This document shows, piece by piece, positions 8,270-18,047 of a stretch of 64,000 nucleotides of DNA; positions within the stretch are counted from its first letter, which is position 1; every line of letters begins with the position of its first letter. This stretch comes from Robiginitalea aurantiaca. GTDB lineage: Bacteria; Bacteroidota; Bacteroidia; Flavobacteriales; Flavobacteriaceae. The notes under the pieces are model-generated. The model did no database searches. It was not told where the DNA came from and saw only the letters and a list, made by a program, of their open reading frames with translations. Where the stretch lies: positions 310,001 through 374,000 of the forward strand of contig NZ_JAUDUY010000004.1 of the NCBI RefSeq assembly GCF_030380815.1. The letters run 5' to 3'. The translations under genes and the position numbers were made by a program.

Positions 8270-9238
8270 TTAGTTTTTGGGCAAACTATCCTGGGTCACC
8301 TCACTCAGGGGAGTGTAGTATGTTATTTTGCGTGTGGTATACGTATTCTGGGGGGTGATTATTTTCTTAATCCAGTTCCCCGGGTTTTTCCCGTCCGTCT
8401 GATAGATAAACTCTTTTTTGGCCACCCGATACACCTTGGGCTTACCGGATTTATGAGAATAGTACGTTGTGGTCTCACCCGTTTGCAAACCTCCCTCGTC
8501 ATAGGTGTATTCCCAAAGTTCTTCTTTTAGGAAACTCTTGTTATCGGGATCGTAAATGAAGTTTGTACGCGCCATAATGCGATTGGGGCCACTCCGAATT
8601 TCTTCAACCGCCTTTTGAGGCGTACCTTGAAAATATTCTTTACGCAATGTTATTTTTTGTCTTGATCCGGCATTTTCCCTTTCAGATATCCTGACCGATT
8701 TCAAAAGCTGTCCGTTCAGGTAGTATTCCGAAGTAGTTTCGTCTTCATAACTCTTATAAACAACCTCCGTTTCATCGATACCCTCGGCTTGTACCCGAAT
8801 AATCTTATTGATCCGACCTATGCTGTCGTATTTATAAGTAATCTGTTCGGTGATTTTCTGATCGTAAGAGGTGATTTTTTCGGTAAGGTCGCCTCGCTCC
8901 CGAAGCGTGTCCCTCTGATAAAAATGTGCGAAAGATGTACGCTTATCAAATGTTCCGTCCCGGTAAACCTCATCCCTTCGTTCCGTCAAAACAGTATCCC
9001 GATAGCGATAGTATGTAATGTCGTAATCAGAAGCGTTGTAACGCGTCAGGGATTTAAGCAACTTTCCCTCCCGGTCAAATTCAAAGCGCTCTTCCCCATA
9101 GTCGGTCAGAACAATACAATCTTTTACGGGTCCCTGCAGGTGAAAATCCCCCCGCGTAAACACTTCTGGCTGGGCTCTTGCCGCCAAAGCAAACCCCAGA
9201 AACATAAGTGTAGCAAAAAAAATGGATGACCGGCTCAT
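8270..9238 (-). CDS. Secreted protein with YD/RHS-like short repeats, unknown function
   Basis: A 322-residue protein with a clear signal peptide (cleavage after ARA-Q near residue 22). The mature part is rich in short strand-forming units with Y, D, G and T, such as YGEERFEFDREGKLLKS, ITYKYDSIGRINKI and NFIYDPDNKSF, that resemble YD/RHS-type repeats. No catalytic motif is visible. I do not recognise a named family. It is probably periplasmic or at the outer membrane. A near-consensus promoter box (TACCTTTA, minus strand, 9244-9251) lies 5 nt from the ATG. Confidence 0.75.
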   Translation of the reverse strand: MSRSSIFFATLMFLGFALAARAQPEVFTRGDFHLQGPVKDCIVLTDYGEERFEFDREGKLLKSLTRYNASDYDITYYRYRDTVLTERRDEVYRDGTFDKRTSFAHFYQRDTLRERGDLTEKITSYDQKITEQITYKYDSIGRINKIIRVQAEGIDETEVVYKSYEDETTSEYYLNGQLLKSVRISERENAGSRQKITLRKEYFQGTPQKAVEEIRSGPNRIMARTNFIYDPDNKSFLKEELWEYTYDEGGLQTGETTTYYSHKSGKPKVYRVAKKEFIYQTDGKNPGNWIKKIITPQNTYTTRKITYYTPLSEVTQDSLPKN

Positions 9239-9283
9239 TGCTGTAAAGGTAGCCGATACCTGTGATATCCGAAACAGGTAAGA

Positions 9284-9315
9284 AATAAAAAATGGGCGGT
9301 GTTACCCGCCCATTT
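9284..9315 (-). terminator. Rho-independent terminator after dnaK
   Basis: On the minus strand a perfect 9-bp stem (AATGGGCGG/CCGCCCATT, arms 9306-9314 and 9291-9299) with a 6-base loop is followed directly by a T-rich run ending TTTTTTATTT. It lies 24 bp beyond the dnaK stop codon. Confidence 0.88.
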
Positions 9316-9338
9316 CTGCATTTTGGAATTCCTAAAGG

Positions 9339-11246
9339 TTATTTCACCTCCTCAAAATCCACGTCTTCTACGTTATCACCTTCCTGGGTATCTGCGCCAG
9401 CTGTAGCCTCTCCATTGGAAGAAGGATCAGCCTGTTGCTCAGATGCCTGTGCCTTGTACATTTCTTCTGAAGCGGCTTTCCACGCTTCGTTGATGCTGTC
9501 AAGGGCCGGTTGAATCTCTTCGAGGTTCTTACCTTCGAAGGCTTTTTTCAAAACTTCAAGAGCGTCCTCAATGGGCTTTTTCTTATCATCAGAAAGCTTG
9601 TCTCCGAATTCGGAGAGTTGTTTTTCCGTTTGAAAGATCATGCTGTCAGCCTCGTTGAGTTTGTCTGCAGTTTCCTTGGCTTTCATATCCGCTTCGGCAT
9701 TGGCCTCAGCTTCGGCCTTCATCCGTTGAATCTCCTCTTCAGTCAGCCCGGAAGAAGCTTCTATACGAATGTCCTGGGTCTTGTTTGTGGCCTTATCCGT
9801 AGCTGAAACCTTGATGATACCGTTGGCATCAATGTCAAAGGTTACTTCGATCTGAGGTGTTCCCCTTGGTGCGGGTGGAATACCGTCCAGGTGAAAACGA
9901 CCAATTGTCTTGTTATCCCCGGCCATTGGGCGCTCACCCTGCAGGACGTGAATCTCAACCGAAGGCTGGTTGTCCGCAGCTGTTGAAAAAACCTGAGATT
10001 TCTTCGTTGGGATGGTCGTGTTCGACTCGATCAGTTTGGTCATTACCCCACCCATAGTTTCTATCCCGAGGGAAAGGGGGGTAACATCGAGGAGCAATAC
10101 ATCTTTCACATCGCCTGTGAGAACACCACCCTGAATTGCTGCTCCTACAGCAACAACTTCATCCGGATTCACCCCTTTTGACGGTTTTTTACCGAAGAAG
10201 CTTTCAACGGCTTCCTGAACCGCCGGAATACGCGTGGATCCTCCCACAAGGATGATTTCATCGATATCACTCTTTGAAAGGCCCGCGGATTTAAGTGCAG
10301 AGGCACAGGGGTCGATCGTTCTTTTAACCAGATCCCCGATCAATTGCTCAAACTTGGCACGTGAAAGGGTGCGCACCAGGTGCTTTGGACCCGACGCTGT
10401 AGCCGTAACATAGGGCAGATTGATTTCTGTCTGAGTTGTCGAAGACAATTCAATCTTTGCTTTTTCAGCTGCCTCACGAAGTCTCTGGAGTGCCATGGGG
10501 TCCTTGCGAAGGTCAATACCCTCATCTTTTTCGAATTCTTCGGCGAGCCAGTTGATAATTTTCTCATCTACATCATCTCCACCAAGGTGTGTATCCCCGT
10601 CTGTGGACAAAACTTCGAAAACGCCGTCTCCGAGTTCCAGAATGGAAACATCGTGTGTTCCCCCACCGAAGTCAAAGACAACGATCTTCTGATCTGTATG
10701 TTTTTTATCCAATCCATAGGCGAGTGATGCCGCAGTAGGCTCATTGATAATGCGCTCTACTTTTAAACCTGCGATTTCACCTGCCTCTTTTGTCGCCTGA
10801 CGCTGTGAATCGTTAAAATAGGCCGGAACCGTGATCACAGCTCCTGTCACAGGCTGACCCAGATAATCTTCTGCCGTTTTCTTCATTTTCTGAAGAATCA
10901 TGGCCGAAAGTTCCTGAGGCGTATATAGTCGCCCGTCAATATCAACACGGGGTGTATCGTTGTCGCCTTTAACCACTTTGTAAGGCACGCGTTTCGCCTC
11001 TTTTGTGGATTCCGAATATTTATTCCCCATAAACCGCTTAATAGAATATACGGTTTTCTCAGGGTTGGTAACTGCCTGACGCTTTGCGGGATCTCCCACT
11101 TTAATTTCTCCGCCTTCTACAAAGGCGATAACCGAAGGTGTTGTTCTTTTACCTTCTGCATTTGGGATTACCACTGGCTCGTTCCCTTCCATAACGGAAA
11201 CGCAGGAGTTCGTGGTACCCAAGTCTATTCCAATAATTTTACTCAT
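9339..11246 (-). CDS. dnaK: Chaperone DnaK (Hsp70)
   Basis: ATP-dependent Hsp70 chaperone that works with DnaJ and GrpE. The 635-residue length is normal. The N-terminal ATPase opens [14 protein letters not shown], with the phosphate-binding [14 protein letters not shown] and the adenosine motif [10 protein letters not shown]. The substrate-binding domain starts after the linker [13 protein letters not shown]. The C-terminal tail ends [11 protein letters not shown], as in other DnaK proteins. The start MSKIIGID was chosen over a 33-codon upstream extension that has no homology to DnaK. dnaJ and grpE are not adjacent. A strong terminator follows. Confidence 0.98.
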   Translation of the reverse strand: MSKIIGIDLGTTNSCVSVMEGNEPVVIPNAEGKRTTPSVIAFVEGGEIKVGDPAKRQAVTNPEKTVYSIKRFMGNKYSESTKEAKRVPYKVVKGDNDTPRVDIDGRLYTPQELSAMILQKMKKTAEDYLGQPVTGAVITVPAYFNDSQRQATKEAGEIAGLKVERIINEPTAASLAYGLDKKHTDQKIVVFDFGGGTHDVSILELGDGVFEVLSTDGDTHLGGDDVDEKIINWLAEEFEKDEGIDLRKDPMALQRLREAAEKAKIELSSTTQTEINLPYVTATASGPKHLVRTLSRAKFEQLIGDLVKRTIDPCASALKSAGLSKSDIDEIILVGGSTRIPAVQEAVESFFGKKPSKGVNPDEVVAVGAAIQGGVLTGDVKDVLLLDVTPLSLGIETMGGVMTKLIESNTTIPTKKSQVFSTAADNQPSVEIHVLQGERPMAGDNKTIGRFHLDGIPPAPRGTPQIEVTFDIDANGIIKVSATDKATNKTQDIRIEASSGLTEEEIQRMKAEAEANAEADMKAKETADKLNEADSMIFQTEKQLSEFGDKLSDDKKKPIEDALEVLKKAFEGKNLEEIQPALDSINEAWKAASEEMYKAQASEQQADPSSNGEATAGADTQEGDNVEDVDFEEVK

Positions 11247-11471
11247 CCTCTGTGTGTTTATATGAATACTTAACTTATGGTTCGAATAACTTTTTAAATT
11301 CACTTCAAAAGGACAAACAACATGCCAAGGATTTAAACCTGACATACTGTCACAGCCTGCAGCCCAATACGCTTGGATCGGACCCCGTCTGGCATAAAAT
11401 TATTTAGAATACTTGGCGTATTGACAGCCCTCTGAGTTGTATTTTAGCCAAAACAAACGATCGGACAAACC

Positions 11472-12896
11472 ATGGAATGTATCAGTGTTTTCGACATGCT
11501 CAAAATTGGGGTCGGCCCCTCCAGTTCACATACCCTGGGGCCCTGGCGGGCCGCTGAACGCTTTCTTAAAGAACTCAGAAGCAGCGGGAAGTTCGATCGG
11601 GTAACAACAATCAGGGTGCTGGTGTACGGTTCCCTTTCGCTGACCGGAAAGGGTCATGCTACAGATCTGGCCATACTTATGGGACTCAGCGGTGCAGACC
11701 CGGAGGAAGTCCCAATCGACAAAGTAGCCGGGATAATTGCCGAAATCCGAAATAATAAACAACTCAACCTGGGCGGGGCTAAAGTCATTCCTTTTGAGGA
11801 ATCAGAACAACTCAAGTTTCTCAGAAAGTTTCTTCCCTTCCACGCGAATGCCCTGACTTTTGAAGCCAGTGAGGGTGAAAAGCGTTTACATCGGGAGACC
11901 TATTATTCCATTGGGGGCGGTTTTGTCGTCAAAAAGGAACGGATTTCCGCCCGGAAGAAAGCCGTGATCTTTCAGTCCTTCCCCTACCCTATTCAAAGCG
12001 GGGTGGAATTGCTGGCGTATTGCGCGGAACTGGAAAAATCGATTTCACAGGTCGTATGGGACAATGAATGTGCCATAAGGAGCCCGGAAGACATCAATCA
12101 GGGCCTGGATCGGATATGGACCATCATGCTTCAGAGTATTTATGAAGGGTGCCATAGCCCGGGGGAACTCCCTGGTGGCCTTCAGGTAAGGCGACGGGCC
12201 CCGGACATCTACAATAACCTGAAGGGCGGCTTGCCTTATGACAATCCACAGGAATGGCTGCAAACCATCCGGAACACTGAAGTTAAGTTTCGGCAAATCC
12301 TCAAATGGGTTAGTTGCTTTGCCATTAGCGTCAATGAAGTAAACGCCTCACTGGGTCGCATTGTTACTGCACCCACCAATGGAAGTGCTGGCGTGGTACC
12401 CGCCGTGTTAATGTACTATTTGGTCATTGAGAACCACGAAGCAGGCGTGGAAGAGATTCGCAGGTTCCTTCTGGTTGCCGGTGAAATAGGCAGTCTCTTT
12501 AAAAAAGGGGCGACAATTTCCGCCGCCATGGGAGGATGCCAGGCCGAAATTGGGGTGTCTTCGGCAATGGCCGCCGGGGCATTGACCGAGCTCCTGGGTG
12601 GGTCGCCCGAACAGGTGCTCTGTGCAGCTGAAATTGCCATGGAGCATCATTTGGGCCTAACTTGTGATCCTATTGGAGGCCTGGTTCAGGTTCCCTGTAT
12701 CGAACGGAATTCAATGGGGGCAATCAAAGCCATTAACGCCGCTGAACTTGCCCTGGAGTCAGATCCGGCCATGGCCAAAGTCCCTTTCGACAAAGTAGTA
12801 CAAACGATGTGGGAAACCGCCAGGGATATGAATTCCAAATACAAGGAAACCTCACAAGGAGGCCTTGCCGTGGGTGTAAACCTGAGTGATTGCTAG
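11472..12896 (+). CDS. sdaA: L-serine ammonia-lyase (fused alpha/beta form)
   Basis: Iron-sulfur L-serine dehydratase that turns serine into pyruvate and ammonia. This 474-residue form carries both the beta-type N-terminal domain (begins [20 protein letters not shown]) and the alpha-type C-terminal domain with [15 protein letters not shown]. Cysteines in [18 protein letters not shown] and VPCIERN are the expected 4Fe-4S ligands. It is divergent from dnaK; 225 bp separate them. A possible -7 box (TATTTTAG, 11440-11447) lies upstream, one base off consensus. Confidence 0.95.
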   Translation: MECISVFDMLKIGVGPSSSHTLGPWRAAERFLKELRSSGKFDRVTTIRVLVYGSLSLTGKGHATDLAILMGLSGADPEEVPIDKVAGIIAEIRNNKQLNLGGAKVIPFEESEQLKFLRKFLPFHANALTFEASEGEKRLHRETYYSIGGGFVVKKERISARKKAVIFQSFPYPIQSGVELLAYCAELEKSISQVVWDNECAIRSPEDINQGLDRIWTIMLQSIYEGCHSPGELPGGLQVRRRAPDIYNNLKGGLPYDNPQEWLQTIRNTEVKFRQILKWVSCFAISVNEVNASLGRIVTAPTNGSAGVVPAVLMYYLVIENHEAGVEEIRRFLLVAGEIGSLFKKGATISAAMGGCQAEIGVSSAMAAGALTELLGGSPEQVLCAAEIAMEHHLGLTCDPIGGLVQVPCIERNSMGAIKAINAAELALESDPAMAKVPFDKVVQTMWETARDMNSKYKETSQGGLAVGVNLSDC

Positions 12897-12901
12897 ACTG
12901 T

Positions 12902-13366
12902 TTATTCCGATTCAGGACAGCCAGTCACTTGTCTTGTATCTACTAAATAGATGATTTTCCAGGAGTTCCCGTCGTGGAATAACTGAAAGGAATTGACCCC
13001 GCAGTGATGCAACGTTCCCTGAACATACAAAGAATATGGAGTCCAGGCCTCTGCCATTGCACCATCGGTAAGAATGGTAAAAGAGTGCAAGCGCTCCTCG
13101 ATTTTCAGGGTATCCGGCAGTGACGCCATCGAGGTTAGGAAATCGTCGATGGATTCATCTTTTAGATAAGGAATCCCATCAGCATCCTTCCCGATTCGTT
13201 GCATCGTAAGGTGCTCCGACAGCACACTCCGCATCTGGGAGGTATCCCTTTTGTGGAACCCTTCAAAAAAATCCTCAATCGTGCTTTTAATAGCTTCTTC
13301 TGAGGGGGACTGCCCCTGTACATGGCATAATACGAGCAGAAGCAAAGCGAATAGTTGCGTTTTCAT
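12902..13366 (-). CDS. Secreted NTF2-like (SnoaL-type) protein
   Basis: A 154-residue protein with a signal peptide (MKTQLFALLLLVLCHVQGQ) followed by a single NTF2-like cone domain: the helix IKSTIEDFFEGFHKRD, then LHSFTILTDGAMAEAWTPY and NSFQLFHDGNSWKIIYL. These are typical of the small DUF4440/SnoaL-like periplasmic proteins common in Flavobacteriia. No catalytic residues can be assigned. It converges on sdaA with only 5 bp between the two stop codons. Confidence 0.8.
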   Translation of the reverse strand: MKTQLFALLLLVLCHVQGQSPSEEAIKSTIEDFFEGFHKRDTSQMRSVLSEHLTMQRIGKDADGIPYLKDESIDDFLTSMASLPDTLKIEERLHSFTILTDGAMAEAWTPYSLYVQGTLHHCGVNSFQLFHDGNSWKIIYLVDTRQVTGCPESE

Positions 13367-13488
13367 ATACGTGTCCTTTATTTACTAAATGTACAGTATT
13401 TTTAGTGGCCGGCCTTTGAAGATGTCGGGGTTTCCCGCCGTACCCACGACCAAAAATATGTACCTTTAGCGCGTTAAAAATCCGACTC

Positions 13489-14307
13489 ATGTCCACAGCA
13501 AAGAAACAATACAAACGCATAACGGTGAAATCTCTGGTTGAGATGAAACAACAGGGAGAAAAAATCTCAATGCTGACCGCCTACGATTATTCCATGGCAA
13601 AAATTGTAGATGCCGCCGGTGTGGATGTGATTCTGGTCGGGGATTCCGCAAGTAATACAATGGCCGGGCACGAAACCACCCTCCCCATAACCCTGGATCA
13701 GATGATATATCACGCCAGCTCGGTGATCAGGGCTGTAGAGAGGGCTCTTGTTGTGGTGGATTTACCATTTGGAAGCTACCAGAGCGACCCCAAGGAAGCG
13801 CTCAGATCCGCAATCCGCATCATGAAGGAAAGCGGGGCCCATGCTGTTAAATTAGAAGGTGGAATTGAAATAAAAGATTCCGTAAAACGGATTTTAAATG
13901 CGGGTATTCCGGTAATGGGGCATCTTGGACTGACCCCCCAAAGCATTTATAAATTTGGGACCTATACGGTACGGGCACGGGAAGAACAGGAGGCCAAAAA
14001 ACTTCTTGAAGATGCCCGAATGCTCGAGAAAATTGGCTGTTTTGCTGTTGTTCTTGAAAAGATCCCTGCGGAACTGACCCGGGTGGTATCCGGGGAATTA
14101 AACATCCCAACTATTGGAATCGGTGCAGGGGCCGCTTCAGATGGCCAGGTCCTGGTCATCCACGATTTATTGGGGATGACCCATGAATTTAACCCGCGTT
14201 TTCTAAGGCGGTATATGAATTTATACGAAGAGATGAATGTCGCCATCGGGCAGTATGTAAAGGATGTAAAAAACAAAGATTTTCCCAACGCGGGGGAACA
14301 GTACTGA
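13489..14307 (+). CDS. panB: 3-methyl-2-oxobutanoate hydroxymethyltransferase PanB
   Basis: First enzyme of pantothenate synthesis: transfers a hydroxymethyl group from methylene-tetrahydrofolate to 2-oxoisovalerate to make ketopantoate. The 272-residue barrel shows [30 protein letters not shown] (metal-binding Asp), [17 protein letters not shown] and IGIGAG, all PanB hallmarks. Length is normal. panC and panD are not next to it. The downstream pseudouridine synthase begins 62 bp later on the same strand. Confidence 0.97.
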   Translation: MSTAKKQYKRITVKSLVEMKQQGEKISMLTAYDYSMAKIVDAAGVDVILVGDSASNTMAGHETTLPITLDQMIYHASSVIRAVERALVVVDLPFGSYQSDPKEALRSAIRIMKESGAHAVKLEGGIEIKDSVKRILNAGIPVMGHLGLTPQSIYKFGTYTVRAREEQEAKKLLEDARMLEKIGCFAVVLEKIPAELTRVVSGELNIPTIGIGAGAASDGQVLVIHDLLGMTHEFNPRFLRRYMNLYEEMNVAIGQYVKDVKNKDFPNAGEQY

Positions 14308-14369
14308 ACATAAGCAGTCCAACCCGTGATTGCAGCGTTTCTGAAGCTATAACACCCTGAGAATCAAAT

Positions 14370-15071
14370 TTGTCAAATTCACCACAGCATAGCACACCCC
14401 AAAATCTTCAGGTGATCTACGAAGACAACCACCTTATTGTGGTCAATAAAAGGCCCGGGGATATCGTCCAGGGTGACAAAACCGGAGACACCCCGCTGAG
14501 TGAAGTGGTTAAGGCCTATCTCAAGGAAAAGTATCAAAAGCCCGGTGAGGTTTTTCTAGGGGTCATCCATCGACTCGACCGACCGACTTCAGGGATTGTC
14601 GTTTTTGCACGGACCTCCAAGGCACTTACACGGATGAATGCCCTTTTTAAAGCAAAGGAAGTTCATAAAACCTATTGGGCTATTGTGCAGAATCCACCTC
14701 CGGCCGAATCCGGAAGACTGGTCCACTGGCTCGAGCGAAATCCAAAACAGAATAAGTCCTATGCACGGCCCGGCGAAACCCCAAATGGCAAAAAAGCTGT
14801 TCTGAATTATCGTCTCATGCGATCCCTGGACCGGTATCATTTACTTCAAATCGAAATCGAAACAGGCAGGCACCACCAAATACGGGCGCAACTTTCAAGT
14901 TGTGGCTGTTCTATAAAAGGGGATCTCAAATACGGTTCTCCAAGGTCCAACCCCGACGGGAGCATACACCTTCACGCACGTGAACTTGAATTTATTCACC
15001 CTGTAAAAAAAACACCCCTGAAGGTCCAGGCGCAACCTCCGAAGGACGCCCTCTGGGACGCTTGTTTGTAA
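14370..15071 (+). CDS. RluA-family pseudouridine synthase
   Basis: A 233-residue pseudouridine synthase of the RluA family that isomerises uridine in rRNA or tRNA. The catalytic motif HRLDRPTSG puts the nucleophile at D70. IYEDNHLIVVNKRPG near residue 17 and GRHHQIRAQLS near residue 168 are also diagnostic. There is no N-terminal S4 domain, so the target (for example a C- or D-type site) cannot be named. The likely start is a TTG codon at 14370, as no ATG precedes the conserved region in frame. Confidence 0.9.
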   Translation: MSNSPQHSTPQNLQVIYEDNHLIVVNKRPGDIVQGDKTGDTPLSEVVKAYLKEKYQKPGEVFLGVIHRLDRPTSGIVVFARTSKALTRMNALFKAKEVHKTYWAIVQNPPPAESGRLVHWLERNPKQNKSYARPGETPNGKKAVLNYRLMRSLDRYHLLQIEIETGRHHQIRAQLSSCGCSIKGDLKYGSPRSNPDGSIHLHARELEFIHPVKKTPLKVQAQPPKDALWDACL

Positions 15072-15183
15072 GCAACCTTTACATCCAATTATCTGGTCCG
15101 GGACGCCCCTGCAGATCCGGGATTGCCTCAGGGAGAACATCGGGTCGGCAATGAATTTAAATGATGGGCTTTGTGGAAAAACC

Positions 15184-16728
15184 TCAGCGGGTCAGGGCCA
15201 CGGCCTTTTCCCTTATGATATCGGCCACTGGCCTTCCCTGCAAATGGCTCTCCAGCCAGGAAAGGATGTCCAGGTAAAGAAATGCCCGCTTTTCATAAGG
15301 ATGGTCCTCATACGCCTTGAGTCTGTTGTAAAGATCCTGAAAGGCCATTTTCAATTCATGGGGATAAATAGAGCCCATCTTCCGAAGGAACTTGATCATC
15401 TCCCGCTGAACCTCATGTAATTCATTCATTTTAAGGAGAAACTTATAGGTGCTCTTCAGCTGTACCTCGAGGTGATAATCCATTCCGGCCTCATAATGGG
15501 CAACCAGTGATAAAACCCTCGCAAAACACATCAGGTCTTCCCGCACCTTGAGGTTTTTCTCATTGATGATTTTATTCAGGTAGCGGATACACGTCTTGTT
15601 ATCGCCAACTCCGAAATACAGGGAGGCCAATTTGTAATAAAAGAGCATAATATGGTGCCTGTCCAGTTGGGCCCGATGTTTTTCAATACCGTATTCGACA
15701 ATTCGTACCAGGTACAATCCTTTTTCAAAGGTCCCCTCCATAAAATGCAGGTTCAATCGATTGGCATTCAGATATAGAAAAGAAAGTGTAGCTACGTTAT
15801 CGTTCTTCGGAAAAGCTTTCTGACTGATGACTTGTTCCAATTTGTCCAGCGTTTCCCGAAACTGTGAGCTGTATTTGACAAAAAAGAGCGATTCCAAAAG
15901 GTAATTGGCCCCTTTTAAATAAGCTACGGGGTTCAGATAGATCATGTCCGGAGTACTGTAGAATAAGGAAACCCACCTGCTCGAATACTTATAGCAGGAC
16001 AGAAAATCCTGAGTGAGAAAGCTGTACCATAAATGCGCCTGATACAACCATAGCTTCTCCCGGAATCCGAGCTCCTCAAACCGAAATTCTGGGAGATGCG
16101 CGTCGAAGAAATCGGCGACCATCCGATGGTCCTCATCATTGCGGACATATCCCATTTTAAGCATCATCCCGTACAACTCCAGGGAAAGATTTGAGAGTTC
16201 CCCCGTGATTGCATTCAGTCTGGAGAGCCTGTGCGACTGACGAGACAACTCCCCTGCCCGATCCGGTAAACTTCGGGTGATGTACTGCGTCTCAATTACT
16301 TTTTCCAGTTCTACGATTTCATAAGCAATATTCTTCTCCTCCTTGTCAATGGCAATGCTTTTGGCTTTATCAAGGAGTTTAAGGCTTTGTTTGTAAAGCC
16401 CTTTCTGATACAAGATTGTGGCAAAGTCCAGTTGCTCGCGCAGCTGTACCCTTACGTTCTGATTGCCCGGATTCAGGCGCAGGCTGATCAGTATCTGTTT
16501 GTAGAGGTGGGCCTTGAGGTTGGAGAGCTGTGATTTCTTGACTATTTCACTTTGCAGAATGACCTTCTCGTCATAGCTACGCATCTTATCCAAAAGGTTA
16601 AAAAGGGCCAGAAATTTTGCATCCGTATTTACCCCCAATCGCCCGACATAGAGCTTGAATTGGCGTTTTTCGGACTTGGAAAGCGATTTAATAAGGACAA
16701 ACAGCGTATCTTTCGGGGTACTTGTCAT
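15184..16728 (-). CDS. Helical-repeat (TPR-like) cytoplasmic protein, unknown function
   Basis: A 514-residue, all-helical protein without signal peptide or membrane segment. Repeated helix pairs such as ILYQKGLYKQSLKLLDKAKSI and LASLYFGVGDNKTCIRYLNKI look like degenerate TPRs. The N-terminus (LFVLIKSLSKSEKRQFKLYV) recurs in hypothetical proteins of Bacteroidota. I cannot name a function. It is divergent from leuA across a 146-bp region that contains a perfect 8-bp palindromic hairpin, and it converges on the pseudouridine synthase gene with 112 bp between, where I see no clear terminator. Confidence 0.75.
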   Translation of the reverse strand: MTSTPKDTLFVLIKSLSKSEKRQFKLYVGRLGVNTDAKFLALFNLLDKMRSYDEKVILQSEIVKKSQLSNLKAHLYKQILISLRLNPGNQNVRVQLREQLDFATILYQKGLYKQSLKLLDKAKSIAIDKEEKNIAYEIVELEKVIETQYITRSLPDRAGELSRQSHRLSRLNAITGELSNLSLELYGMMLKMGYVRNDEDHRMVADFFDAHLPEFRFEELGFREKLWLYQAHLWYSFLTQDFLSCYKYSSRWVSLFYSTPDMIYLNPVAYLKGANYLLESLFFVKYSSQFRETLDKLEQVISQKAFPKNDNVATLSFLYLNANRLNLHFMEGTFEKGLYLVRIVEYGIEKHRAQLDRHHIMLFYYKLASLYFGVGDNKTCIRYLNKIINEKNLKVREDLMCFARVLSLVAHYEAGMDYHLEVQLKSTYKFLLKMNELHEVQREMIKFLRKMGSIYPHELKMAFQDLYNRLKAYEDHPYEKRAFLYLDILSWLESHLQGRPVADIIREKAVALTR

Positions 16729-16812
16729 CGTAATAAATGCCTTTTATCTATCTGTATTTGTGCGTTTTAGTAGGCCTGAATTGCTCCTAAACGTCATAAA
16801 CCGAAAATTGAA

Positions 16813-16833
16813 ACCCAATCCTTTCGATTGGGT
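16813..16833. promoter_or_regulatory. Palindrome/hairpin in the leuA upstream region
   Basis: Perfect inverted repeat ACCCAATC-N5-GATTGGGT. It sits between the divergent starts of the helical-repeat gene (16728) and leuA (16875), just upstream of a one-mismatch -7 box TATTTTCG (16839-16846). It could be an operator for a regulator of leucine synthesis or an RNA hairpin in a leader. It lacks a T-run on the plus strand, so a terminator for plus transcription is unlikely. Confidence 0.5.
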
Positions 16834-16874
16834 CCGTTTATTTTCGTCATTATGAATAAATGTACATAATTCTG

Positions 16875-18047
16875 ATGAGTAAAGAGAAGGTTCAGATTTT
16901 TGACACAACCCTCAGGGACGGGGAACAGGTTCCAGGGTGTAAACTGGATACCCAACAGAAGCTGGTTATCGCCAGCCGGTTGGATCAGCTTGGAGTCGAT
17001 GTGATTGAGGCAGGATTCCCAATTTCAAGTCCCGGAGACTTCAAATCGGTTTCCGAAATTGCCCAAATTGTAAAAAACGCCACGGTTTGCGGATTGACCA
17101 GAGCCGTGGAAAAAGATATTGAGGTAGCCGCTGAGGCCATCCGCAATGCGCGAAGGCCCAGAATCCACACGGGAATAGGAACCTCGGATTCACATATTAA
17201 ATACAAATTCAACTCCAACCGCGAAAAAGTCCTGGAACGTGCGGTGGCAGCGGTTAAATATGCAAAGCGCTTTGTCGAGGATGTTGAATTCTACGCCGAA
17301 GATGCAGGGAGAACAGACAATGAATATCTCGCCCGGGTATGCGAAGCGGTCATAAAAGCCGGAGCCACTGTACTGAATATACCCGATACGACGGGATACT
17401 GCCTGCCGGAAGAATACGGCGCCAAGATGAAATACCTCAGGGAAAATGTACGCGGAATCGACAAAGCGATTCTCTCCTGCCATTGTCATAATGACCTTGG
17501 ACTGGCTACTGCGAATTCGATAGCCGGTGTGATTAACGGGGCGCGCCAAATTGAGTGCACGATTAACGGCATTGGGGAAAGGGCCGGAAATACTTCTTTG
17601 GAAGAAGTGGTTATGATCCTCAGGCAGCACCCTTACCTCAACCTTGATACGGATATTGACAGTACGCTTTTGTTCGACACGAGTCAGATGGTTTCACAGA
17701 AAATGGGAATGCCCGTACAACCCAATAAAGCCATTGTAGGCTCCAATGCCTTTGCACACAGTTCGGGGATTCACCAGGATGGGGTAATCAAAAAACGGGA
17801 AACCTACGAAATCATCAATCCCGAGGATGTGGGCGTCACCGAATCTTCTATTGTCCTGACAGCCAGAAGCGGCAGAGCCGCACTCGCCTATCGGGCTAAA
17901 AAAGTAGGTTATGAACTCACGAAAGTACAACTCGATGAAGTTTACAAGGAGTTCCTGAAATTTGCAGATCGGAAAAAAGAAATAGTGGACGAGGATATTC
18001 ATCAAATTGTTGAGAGCTCGTCAATTGAGATAGAAAACGTCGCCTGA
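16875..18047 (+). CDS. leuA: 2-isopropylmalate synthase, short form
   Basis: Condenses acetyl-CoA with 2-oxoisovalerate, the first committed step of leucine synthesis. The catalytic HMGL-like barrel is complete: [13 protein letters not shown] near the N-terminus, the metal-binding [12 protein letters not shown], and [12 protein letters not shown]. At 390 residues the protein stops after the subdomain region (ending SSIEIENVA) and has no room for the roughly 120-residue C-terminal leucine-binding domain of classical LeuA (about 510-550 residues). The start MSKEKVQ was preferred over an ATG 15 bp earlier. leuB follows with a 1-nt overlap; leuC and leuD are not in the window. Confidence 0.92.
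   Translation: MSKEKVQIFDTTLRDGEQVPGCKLDTQQKLVIASRLDQLGVDVIEAGFPISSPGDFKSVSEIAQIVKNATVCGLTRAVEKDIEVAAEAIRNARRPRIHTGIGTSDSHIKYKFNSNREKVLERAVAAVKYAKRFVEDVEFYAEDAGRTDNEYLARVCEAVIKAGATVLNIPDTTGYCLPEEYGAKMKYLRENVRGIDKAILSCHCHNDLGLATANSIAGVINGARQIECTINGIGERAGNTSLEEVVMILRQHPYLNLDTDIDSTLLFDTSQMVSQKMGMPVQPNKAIVGSNAFAHSSGIHQDGVIKKRETYEIINPEDVGVTESSIVLTARSGRAALAYRAKKVGYELTKVQLDEVYKEFLKFADRKKEIVDEDIHQIVESSSIEIENVA

Noticed and set aside
11247-11345. N-terminal extension of DnaK by 33 codons
   Set aside because: DnaK proteins begin with the [12 protein letters not shown]-type start, and the extension has no resemblance to the family.
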